Shown: one piece after another, positions 1 through 6,564 of the stretch
Position numbering within the stretch: position 1 is the first letter of the stretch
How the letters are laid out: each line of letters starts with the position of its first letter
Assembly: GCA_020846145.1 (NCBI GenBank)
Contig: JADLEL010000107.1
Coordinates: 1 to 64,000 of the forward strand
Length of the DNA: 64,000 bases
Reading direction: 5' to 3'
Source: Pirellulales bacterium
GTDB lineage: Bacteria; Planctomycetota; Planctomycetia; Pirellulales; Thermoguttaceae
Made by a program: the position numbers and the translations under genes
The notes under the pieces: generated by a model
Told to the model about the DNA's origin: nothing
The model's input: the letters and a program-made list of their open reading frames with translations, nothing else
Databases searched by the model: none

Positions 1-127
1 AAACATGGACCTGTCCCCTTCCCGCGGCGCGAGGGGGACAGTCCCATTTTCGCGGCGATTAAGCACTTTTAGAGCACCATAATCTTTTGCGCCGCGAAAA
101 TCGGGACAGTCCCCTGTGAACGCTTAC
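1..127 (+). repeat. Hairpin MITE, copy A (cut by window start)
   Basis: This is the first of four copies of one element. It holds the right half of hairpin 1 and all of hairpin 2, whose arms are GGGGGACAGTCCCATTTTCG at about 35 and the matching CGAAAATCGGGACAGTCCCC at about 96. It ends in the terminal inverted repeat GTGAACGCTTAC at 116-127. The left terminus lies outside the window. The other copies are at 6375, 8899 and 58797. No coding capacity is visible, so any movement would need a transposase supplied in trans. Confidence 0.85.
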
Positions 128-624
128 AAAATGAAAATGTCTCGAAACCTCCCCGTTTTTCCGGATTGAATGGGTATCGGTAAATGCACCAACCCGAAAG
201 GCATGTAGGATTCGAGCGAAATCCACTATACCCAAAATAATAAGCGAAGCCAAGCGTCGGATTTAAGAACGCAGGATAACGCAAAGTCTTGCGAATCAGG
301 AGGCTGCGCACTTCTTTCACTCGCGAACCGCGACCACTGGTCGCGGCTTTCCAACGTGTCCTCCCGTGAAAAAATGACTTTTCAGGCCATCTGGCGCGGC
401 GGTTCGCCCCTGGAACGGGAAGGACATTGAACGACGTTAGGAGGGGCATCATTAGAATCGCAATAATCCACATTCCATACATCACAAAAACGGGAAAATA
501 TCCAATTATTATGAGATTATTATTTTGCACGAACGTATAATTAGACAAGAAAAAAATGCGAAGTCCCGGTTCTTCGCATCCAACGCGATTTGGCAAGAGA
601 CTCGTCCAGGAAAGGAAATCTCGT
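128..624. other. Intergenic region without a convincing gene
   Basis: About 500 bases lie between MITE copy A and the first gene. A short perfect palindrome (CCGCGACCA, spacer tgg-like centre, TCGCGG) sits at 328-346. A leftward open frame crosses part of the region, but its translation has no recognisable domain and runs through the repeat, so I do not call it. The last 20 bases contain the purine-rich AGGAAAGGAAATC, which serves as the ribosome-binding site of the gene starting at 625. Confidence 0.5.
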
Positions 625-1599
625 ATGAAATACTATGTGATTTATGGAGGCATTTTGCTGCTCTTGGGGCCGTTTCGCGCGGATTCCCGCGTGCAATTAC
701 ACGCCCAGGCTCCCGGCGTCGTGCAACCCGCCGAGAACGCCGCGGAAAGGCCGGCCGCCGGACGGTCGAGCCGGCCGGAGGATGAGAAGGCGATTCGCCA
801 ACTCGCCGGACAGTTCGCGAAGGCGTATAACGCGGGCGATGCCCAGGCCGCGGCGAAACTCTTCGCCCCGGAAGCCGAGATCGTGGACGCCGAAGGCCGC
901 AGCATGCAAGGCCGCGAACGGTTGCGGGACATTTTCGCGGGCAACTTCCGGGAGCATCCCCAAACGCAAATCGAAATCGACATCGTTTCGCTGCGTTTCA
1001 TCGGCCCGACGACGGCCGTTGCGGACGGCACGAACACCGTGGTTCACGCGCCCGGCGAGGCCGCCCTGCGGAACCGCTGCGAAATCGTTTATCTCAAGCA
1101 GGACGGCGGCTGGCGAATCGGCAGCGCCCGCGATCTTTCCGACGAGCCGCCGAGCGGCGAAGAACAACTTCGGCAATTGGATTGGCTGGTGGGCGAGTGG
1201 ATCGACGAAAGTCCCGACTCGCTGATCGTTACCAGCTATCGGTGGTCCGAGAACCGCCAATTTCTGCTGGGCGAAATTCAAGTGCAGATCAAGGGCCGCC
1301 CGGCGATGAGCGGAACGCAACGCCTCGGTTGGGACCCGGCGGAGCAAAAAATCCGCTCCTGGATCTTCGATTCCGAAGGCGGATTCGGCGAGGGGCTGTG
1401 GACGAGGGATGGCAACCGGTGGATCGTCAAGATGAGCGGCGTCGATCGGGAAGGCAAAACGGCGTCCTCGACGAACGTAACCACGATGGTGGGCAAGGAT
1501 CGGATGACGTGGCAATCGCGCGACCGAATCGTCGGCGACGAGGTTGTGCCCGACAGCGAAGAAATTCACGTCGTCCGCAAACCGCCGCAACCGAAGTGA
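625..1599 (+). CDS. Secreted SnoaL/DUF4440-like (NTF2-fold) protein
   Basis: A 324-residue protein. The ATG at 625 was chosen because AGGAAAGGAAATC lies just upstream and because it puts a signal peptide (hydrophobic GGILLLLG) at the N-terminus; the frame is open further upstream but that part is not signal-like. Residues about 50-170 resemble the SnoaL/DUF4440 (SgcJ/EcaC) branch of the NTF2 fold: an N-terminal helix with a QFAKAYNAGDAQAAAKLFAP pattern, a FAPEAEIVDAEG strand, and a closing C-terminal strand with WRIGSARD. A second domain from about 190 begins QLDWLVGEWIDE and resembles lipocalin-like stability domains. Exported proteins of this type are common in planctomycetes. The substrate is unknown, and neither enzymatic nor binding activity can be assigned from sequence alone. 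It appears to be a single transcription unit. Confidence 0.75.
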   Translation: MKYYVIYGGILLLLGPFRADSRVQLHAQAPGVVQPAENAAERPAAGRSSRPEDEKAIRQLAGQFAKAYNAGDAQAAAKLFAPEAEIVDAEGRSMQGRERLRDIFAGNFREHPQTQIEIDIVSLRFIGPTTAVADGTNTVVHAPGEAALRNRCEIVYLKQDGGWRIGSARDLSDEPPSGEEQLRQLDWLVGEWIDESPDSLIVTSYRWSENRQFLLGEIQVQIKGRPAMSGTQRLGWDPAEQKIRSWIFDSEGGFGEGLWTRDGNRWIVKMSGVDREGKTASSTNVTTMVGKDRMTWQSRDRIVGDEVVPDSEEIHVVRKPPQPK

Positions 1600-1664
1600 G
1601 GGGGAGAGGGGAGAAAGGATAGGGGATAGGGGATAGGGAAAAAACACAGCCGCTTGCGGCTGTG
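1600..1664. repeat. G-rich heptamer tract plus small hairpin
   Basis: Directly after the stop codon come units of seven bases (GGGGAGA twice, AAGGATA, GGGGATA twice) ending in GGG, and then a perfect hairpin with arms CACAGCCGC and GCGGCTGTG at 1645-1664. There is no T-run after the hairpin, so it is not a classical intrinsic terminator. The same seven-base period occurs at other sites in the window (see the heptamer entries). Confidence 0.7.
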
Positions 1665-1738
1665 CAAAGCACTCTCAACAAACATCGCACAACCGACGAC
1701 CAATAATCAACTAACAATTCCGAACGGAGCATTTAACT

Positions 1739-3442
1739 ATGAAAACGACATTCAAACTATTACTGATGGCGATGGTGGCGATTGCCTGCTCTATTGATCG
1801 CACGTGCGAAGGCCGCGGGGGTGGTGGCGGCGGGCGCGGCGGCGGCGGCTTTTCCGGCGGGGGATTTTCCGGCGGGGGGAGCCGCGGCGGCGGAATTTCC
1901 GGCGGGGGATTTTCCGGCGGCGCGGGGGGCGGATTCGACCGGTCAGGCATGTCGAACGTGAATCGCACGCCGTCCTTCAACGCGCCGCGAGAGTTCTCGC
2001 CAGGCAACTTCGGCGGAAATAGCAGCTTCAACCGGCCTTCAACCTTGCCCGCGACGCCAGGCAACTTCGGCGGAAATAGCGGCATCAACCGGCCTTCGAC
2101 CTTGCCCGCCACGCGGCCGTCGCTGCCGAACGCCGGCGGCGGCGGAGTCAATCGGCCCAGCTATCCCGAATTCAACAACCGCCCGGGGAACATCGGCAAC
2201 AATACGAACATCAACCGTCCGGGAAACATCGACAACAACGTGAACCGGGCGAATATCGGCAACAACACCAATATCAACCGTTCCACTAACATCAACAACA
2301 TCAATGCCAATCGCTATCCGGGCATCGCGAACCGGCCCGTCGATCCGCACTATGGCGTTCGTCCGAACTACGGCAATTGGTATCACGGCAATTGGCACGG
2401 CAATTGGAACCATGCCGGGTGGCATTATCGTCCAGCGGCTTGGTGGGGAGCGGGCTTCATCGCGGGGGCCGCCGTGGCATCCGCGCCCTGGAATTGGGGA
2501 TACTGGCCCTACTACAATCCGTATTGCGGCGAACCGCTGGTCGTCGGCGCTACGACGCTCGACTACTCGCAGCCCATCGTCCTGGCCGAATCGCCGACGG
2601 CGGCCGCGAACGTGCAAGACCCGGGAAATGCCGCGCAATCCACGCCGGCCGATCAAGCAATGACGATCTTCGACACCGCCCGGCAGGCATTTTACGAGGG
2701 TGATTACCCGGCCGCGCTCAAGGCCGACGAACAAGCATTGGCGCTGTTGCCGAGCGACGCCGTGCTCAACGAGTTCCGCGGCCTCGCGCTCTTTGCCACG
2801 AAAAATTACAAGGACGCCGCCGGCGTGGTGTATGCGGTGCTTTCGGTCGGGCCGGGCTGGGATTGGACCACCTTAAGCGCGCTCTACGCGAATATCGACA
2901 CCTACACCGCCCAATTGCGGGAGTTGGAAAATTACGTGAAGTCGCATTCCGGCGATCCCGCCGCGCGATTCCTGCTGGCGTACCACTATCTGACATGCGG
3001 GCATACCGACGCCGCCGCGGCGCAGTTGAAGGAGATCGTCAAACTCAACCCGCAAGATACCCTTTCGGCGCAACTGCTCAAGGGATTGACCGAGAAGGAA
3101 CCGGCGCCCGACGCCGCCGCGCCGGCCGCGCCCGCGGCGCAAGCGGAGGCCAAGCCGGTCGATGCGGCGAGTTTGGCGGGCAGTTGGAAGGCCGGCCGCC
3201 CGGACGGCTCGACCTTCGCCCTGACGCTTACGCCGGACGGCAAATATACCTGGAAATTCGCGCAAAAGGGCAAAACCCAGGAGTTCAGCGGCCCCTACGC
3301 GGTGGCCGATAACCTGCTGATTCTCAAGCAGAACGAAAATCCCGTGATGGTCGGCCAAGTTACCGCGCTGGGCGCGAACGAATTCAACTTCAAGCTCCCC
3401 GGCGAAAATCCCGGCGATCCGGGCTTGACGTTCAGCAAGTGA
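1739..3442 (+). CDS. Secreted Gly/Asn-rich TPR protein with C-terminal lipocalin-like domain
   Basis: A 567-residue protein. The N-terminus is a signal sequence (MKTTFKLLLMAMVAIACS). Residues about 25-70 are runs of glycine with a repeated FSGGG unit. Residues about 70-205 are rich in Asn, Arg and Pro, with repeats of the type NRPGNIGNNTNIN and a duplicated PATPGNFGGNSG segment. A Trp/His/Asn stretch (GNWHGNWNH) and a hydrophobic patch near 235-262 follow. Residues about 305-455 form tetratricopeptide helices (ARQAFYEGDYPAALKADEQA). The final 90 residues (SLAGSWKAGRPDGS onward) look like a small beta-barrel. The low-complexity half suggests a surface or matrix protein and the TPRs suggest protein binding. 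A terminator follows at 3480. Function is unknown. Confidence 0.8.
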   Translation: MKTTFKLLLMAMVAIACSIDRTCEGRGGGGGGRGGGGFSGGGFSGGGSRGGGISGGGFSGGAGGGFDRSGMSNVNRTPSFNAPREFSPGNFGGNSSFNRPSTLPATPGNFGGNSGINRPSTLPATRPSLPNAGGGGVNRPSYPEFNNRPGNIGNNTNINRPGNIDNNVNRANIGNNTNINRSTNINNINANRYPGIANRPVDPHYGVRPNYGNWYHGNWHGNWNHAGWHYRPAAWWGAGFIAGAAVASAPWNWGYWPYYNPYCGEPLVVGATTLDYSQPIVLAESPTAAANVQDPGNAAQSTPADQAMTIFDTARQAFYEGDYPAALKADEQALALLPSDAVLNEFRGLALFATKNYKDAAGVVYAVLSVGPGWDWTTLSALYANIDTYTAQLRELENYVKSHSGDPAARFLLAYHYLTCGHTDAAAAQLKEIVKLNPQDTLSAQLLKGLTEKEPAPDAAAPAAPAAQAEAKPVDAASLAGSWKAGRPDGSTFALTLTPDGKYTWKFAQKGKTQEFSGPYAVADNLLILKQNENPVMVGQVTALGANEFNFKLPGENPGDPGLTFSK

Positions 3443-3479
3443 TTTACCGAATAAACTTCAGCAGTTACCCGTTTGCATC

Positions 3480-3520
3480 AAAATCGAGCCGTCAGGATTC
3501 ACCGACGGCTCGATTTTCAT
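3480..3520 (+). terminator. Rho-independent terminator of the Gly-rich TPR gene
   Basis: Perfect 14-base arms AAAATCGAGCCGTC (3480-3493) and GACGGCTCGATTTT (3504-3517) enclose a 10-base loop, with a short T-run on the + strand, 37 bases after the stop codon at 3442. The A-tract before the stem makes it potentially bidirectional. Confidence 0.8.
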
Positions 3521-3627
3521 TAGGAGTCGTTTCTCAGAAAATGAATCAGGCCTTTTGGGATTCCTATTTGCACGGTAAGATTTGTAGAGTAAGCAGAGTT
3601 TCCCCTCGTCAGTCCCAAAGGGACGTC

Positions 3628-3791
3628 AGTCATTAGCCAGGGGTGTAAACCCCTGGAAAAACGCCGAAAGAAATTGGTAGCCCTGAAAGGGCGGCAGTAA
3701 TTCGGAAATCGCCGCGTACTGTCGCCCCTCCGGGGCTTCGATCATAAATTTGCATCTCTTCCAAGGGCTTACGCCCCTGGCTAACGACTAT
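3628..3791. repeat. Large inverted palindromic element (CCAGGGG family)
   Basis: The left half reads TTAGCCAGGGGTGTAAACCC at about 3633 and the right half reads, in inverse, TTAGCCAGGGGCGTAAGCCC, ending near 3787. Inner pairs CCCTGAAAGGG and CCCCTCCGGGG also face each other. The unit fills the space before comB and has no coding capacity. A terminal-repeat-bearing non-autonomous element is the likeliest reading. Nothing else is visible between the terminator at 3520 and comB. Confidence 0.7.
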
Positions 3792-3830
3792 CGTCTCTTC
3801 GAGACTTAAAACCCCCAATCCCTCGCCCGC

Positions 3831-4601
3831 ATGCCTTCGCACCTTAATGTTTATGCCTTGCCCAAGTATGCCGCACCCCAGGAGATTGCCTGCGGCACGG
3901 CGGTGGTGATCGACGTGCTGCGGGCGACGACGACAATCGTCTATGCGCTCGAAGCCGGCGCGAAAGAGGTCCTCCCCTGCCGGGAAATCGAGGAGGCGCT
4001 CGCGCTGGCCGAAAAATATCCCCGCGAAAATATCCTCTTGGGGGGCGAACGCATGGGAAAGCCGATCGCCGAGTTCGACCTGGGCAACTCGCCCGAAGAG
4101 TATTTAAGCTGCGCCGTGGAAGATAAAACGATCATCTTCACGACCACCAACGGCACCCGGGCGTTGTCTTGCGCCCGCGACGCCCGACGGATATATTTGG
4201 CCGCGTTCGTGAACATTTCGGCCGTCGTGCAAAAGCTGCTCGGCCTGGAGGAAGTGCATCTCCTTTGCGCGGGCACCGATGGCGAATTCAGCGAGGACGA
4301 CATCCTGCTCGCGGGCCTGATCGTCGAGCGGGTGCAAAAGCTCGGCGGCACGTTGTACGAGTTGAACGCCCAAGCGATGACCGCGCGGGAATATTGGTTG
4401 AAGCGATTCGCCGTGCCGCGGGCGATCGGCGCGGAGCCGATCGAGCCGGAGCGCCTCGAAGGGGTGCTTCGCCAGACCCGCGGCGCGAAAAACCTCATCG
4501 AACTCGGTTACGACGACGACATCCTCGCCGCCGCCCGCGTCGATCAGTTCAAAGGCGTGCCGGAGTTGGATCGGGAATCGTTCAGCGTGCGATTGGCGTG
4601 A
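3831..4601 (+). CDS. comB: 2-phosphosulfolactate phosphatase (ComB family)
   Basis: A 256-residue protein covering the full ComB family length. The family hydrolyses (R)-2-phospho-3-sulfolactate to sulfolactate and phosphate with Mg2+, the second step of coenzyme M synthesis in methanogens; in bacteria the product is thought to feed sulfolactate pools. Family signatures are all present: VVIDVLRATTTI near the N-terminus, LGGERMGKPIAEFDLGNSP (substrate and metal loop), TTNGTRAL, and LLCAGTDGEFSEDDILLAG. The ATG at 3831 gives the expected N-terminus, although no strong Shine-Dalgarno is visible. No comA or comC lies nearby, so the pathway role here is inferred. A long palindrome follows, then glycyl-tRNA synthetase. 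Confidence 0.93.
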   Translation: MPSHLNVYALPKYAAPQEIACGTAVVIDVLRATTTIVYALEAGAKEVLPCREIEEALALAEKYPRENILLGGERMGKPIAEFDLGNSPEEYLSCAVEDKTIIFTTTNGTRALSCARDARRIYLAAFVNISAVVQKLLGLEEVHLLCAGTDGEFSEDDILLAGLIVERVQKLGGTLYELNAQAMTAREYWLKRFAVPRAIGAEPIEPERLEGVLRQTRGAKNLIELGYDDDILAAARVDQFKGVPELDRESFSVRLA

Positions 4602-4629
4602 CGTCGAATACTGAAAATATGCCTCGTTG

Positions 4630-4710
4630 AGCCTGGAGCCAACGGCGACGGCGGAGCGGCAAGAACCGTTAAAAGCCATCCCGCTCCGCCGTCGCCGTTG
4701 GCTCCGGGCT
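4630..4710. repeat. 30-bp-arm inverted repeat in the glyQS leader
   Basis: Arms at 4630-4659 and 4681-4710 match at 29 of 30 positions; the left arm opens AGCCTGGAGCCAACGGCGAC. The loop is 21 bases. The hairpin ends 36 bases before the glycyl-tRNA synthetase ATG. No T-run follows, so a terminator or T-box is unlikely; it looks like an interspersed palindrome rather than a gene-specific regulator. Confidence 0.8.
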
Positions 4711-4746
4711 AAACGAAACAACTATCATTTCGGAGAAAATCCCATC

Positions 4747-6372
4747 ATGGAAATGGAGCAACTGGTCGCGCTGTGCAAACGTCGGGGATTCATCTTTCAG
4801 TCGAGCGAGATCTACGGCGGCTTGAACGGCTTTTGGGACTACGGCCCGCTGGGCGTGGAACTCAAGCGCAACGTCCGCGAGGCGTGGTGGCGCGACATGG
4901 TCGCCGGGCACAACGAACTCGTCGCCCCGCCGGGCGCTCCCGCGCCTTACGAGATGACCGGCCTGGATTGCTCGATCATCATGCACCCGCAAGTTTGGAA
5001 ATGCTCGGGGCATTACGATCTGTTCCACGATTTCATGGTCGATTGCCGCGAAACGAAAGGCCGTTACCGGCACGATCAGGTGCAGGGACGCTGGGTGGAG
5101 TATCGCGGTCAACGCATCTTCGTCACCGCCGAAGCCGCCGGCAGCGATGGGCTGGAAGAGACGCTGCAGAAGGCGCTCAAGTTCTTCAATGTGCGCGGCA
5201 AAAACGCCGTCGAACTCAAGTGGGACGGCCCGTTGGTTTCGCTGGCGACGGTAAAAGACACCAGCAATGCGCTTGCTCCGGCGGCCAAACAACTCGGCAC
5301 GTTTACCGATCCGCGCGAGTTCAATCTGATGTTCAAAACGATCGCCGGCGCATTGGGTACGGAGGCGGACGCCGTTTTTCTCCGTCCCGAAACCGCGCAG
5401 GGCATTTTCGTGAACTTCAAAAACGTGCTCGACAGCACGCGGGTGAAAATCCCCTTCGGCATCGCGCAGATCGGCAAGAGTTTCCGCAACGAAATCACGC
5501 CGCGGAATTTTACCTTCCGCTCGCGGGAGTTCGAGCAAATGGAGATCGAGTTCTTCTGCCATCCGGCGACTTCGCCCGACTGGTACAGGTATTGGCGCGA
5601 CCGCCGCTATAAATGGTATCTCGACTTGGGGTTGTCCGGCGATCGGTTGCGGCTCAGAGATCACGACAAGGAGGAATTGAGCCACTATTCGTGCGGCACC
5701 GCCGACATCGAGTATGCGTTTCCGTTCCTTTCGCCGGGCGAGTTCGGCGAGTTGGAAGGCGTGGCGCATCGCGGCGATTTCGACCTCCGCAGCCATGCCG
5801 AGGGAAAGCTCGTCCACGCCGATGCGAACGATTCCTCCTCGCCGCTGGTGGTCGAGCAGGATGCCGAGGGCAAGCCGAAATACCGCGGCAGCGGCAAGGA
5901 CCTTTCGTACTTCGACGACCAGGCCCGCGAGCGGTTTTTGCCGCACGTCATCGAACCTTCGGCCGGAGCCGATCGGGCGACGCTGGCGTTCCTCTGCGAA
6001 GCCTACAGCGAAGACGAAGCTCCCGACGAGAACGGCAAGCCGGCAAAGCGCGTGGTGCTGCGGTTCCACCCGCGGTTGGCGCCCTACAAGGCGGCGGTGT
6101 TCCCGCTGGTCAAGAAGGAAGGGATGCCCGAAATCGCGCAGGAAATCTACGCCGCCTTGAAGCCGCATTTCCCCGTGTTTTACGACGAAAAGGCCGCCGT
6201 GGGCCGCCGCTACCGCCGGCAGGACGAGATCGGCACGCCGTTCTGCGTCACGGTCGATGGCCAAACCCTGCAAGACGGCAGCGTCACGCTTCGCGACCGC
6301 GACACGCTGAAACAGTGGCGCGTGAAGAAGGAAGATTGCCTTACGGAAATCGGCGGGCGGTTGCGAAGCTGA
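4747..6372 (+). CDS. glyQS: Glycyl-tRNA synthetase, homodimeric (alpha2) class II type
   Basis: A 541-residue cytoplasmic enzyme that charges tRNA-Gly with glycine using ATP. The chosen start is ATG 4747 (MEMEQLVALCKRRGFIFQSS), because the family begins here and the open frame upstream runs through a palindromic repeat. Signatures: SEIYGGLNGFWDYGPLGVEL (motif 1 region), FLRPETAQGIFVNFKNV, motif 2 in RNEITPRNFTFRSREFEQME, motif 3 region in EPSAGADRATLAFLCEAY, and a C-terminal anticodon-binding domain beginning near LRFHPRLAPYKAAVFPL and containing RRYRRQDEIGTPFCVTVD. Length is normal to slightly long for the alpha2 class found in many bacteria. The stop codon lies next to MITE copy B. It appears to be transcribed alone. 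Confidence 0.97.
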   Translation: MEMEQLVALCKRRGFIFQSSEIYGGLNGFWDYGPLGVELKRNVREAWWRDMVAGHNELVAPPGAPAPYEMTGLDCSIIMHPQVWKCSGHYDLFHDFMVDCRETKGRYRHDQVQGRWVEYRGQRIFVTAEAAGSDGLEETLQKALKFFNVRGKNAVELKWDGPLVSLATVKDTSNALAPAAKQLGTFTDPREFNLMFKTIAGALGTEADAVFLRPETAQGIFVNFKNVLDSTRVKIPFGIAQIGKSFRNEITPRNFTFRSREFEQMEIEFFCHPATSPDWYRYWRDRRYKWYLDLGLSGDRLRLRDHDKEELSHYSCGTADIEYAFPFLSPGEFGELEGVAHRGDFDLRSHAEGKLVHADANDSSSPLVVEQDAEGKPKYRGSGKDLSYFDDQARERFLPHVIEPSAGADRATLAFLCEAYSEDEAPDENGKPAKRVVLRFHPRLAPYKAAVFPLVKKEGMPEIAQEIYAALKPHFPVFYDEKAAVGRRYRRQDEIGTPFCVTVDGQTLQDGSVTLRDRDTLKQWRVKKEDCLTEIGGRLRS

Positions 6373-6374
6373 CT

Positions 6375-6562
6375 CGGTCGGGGACCGGTCCATTTTTCGG
6401 CGGGAAAACGTTTTTTGCGGACAAACGGTAGGCCGAAAACATGGACCTGTCCCCTTCCCGCGGCGCGAGGGGGACAGTCCCATTTTCGCGGCGATTAAGC
6501 GTTTTACGGCGCCATCATCTTTTACGCCGCGAAAATCGGGACAGTCCCCCGTGAACGGTTCC
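6375..6562 (+). repeat. Hairpin MITE, copy B
   Basis: Two hairpins in tandem. The first has arms GGGGACCGGTCCATTTTTCG (6380) and the inverse, ending CATGGACCTGTCCCC near 6456. The second has arms GGGGGACAGTCCCATTTTCG (from about 6470) and CGAAAATCGGGACAGTCCCC (ending about 6550). The right terminus is GTGAACGGTT at 6551. The left terminal repeat is missing or degenerate beside the glyQS stop codon. Same orientation as copies A and D. Confidence 0.88.
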
Positions 6563-6564
6563 GA

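Noticed and set aside
69-596. Leftward open frame of about 175 codons near the window start
   Set aside because: No domain, mixed hydrophobicity, passes through the MITE and the short palindrome, and has no good ribosome-binding site.
3439-3636. Short rightward frame after the Gly-rich gene
   Set aside because: Covers the terminator hairpin and the palindromic element; no homology visible.
4630-4710. T-box riboswitch before glyQS
   Set aside because: No T-box sequence, no specifier loop and no terminator/antiterminator pair; the hairpin is a simple inverted repeat.
4669-6483. 604-codon leftward frame opposite glyQS
   Set aside because: Shadow of a certain gene; composition biased to Arg/Gly/His.
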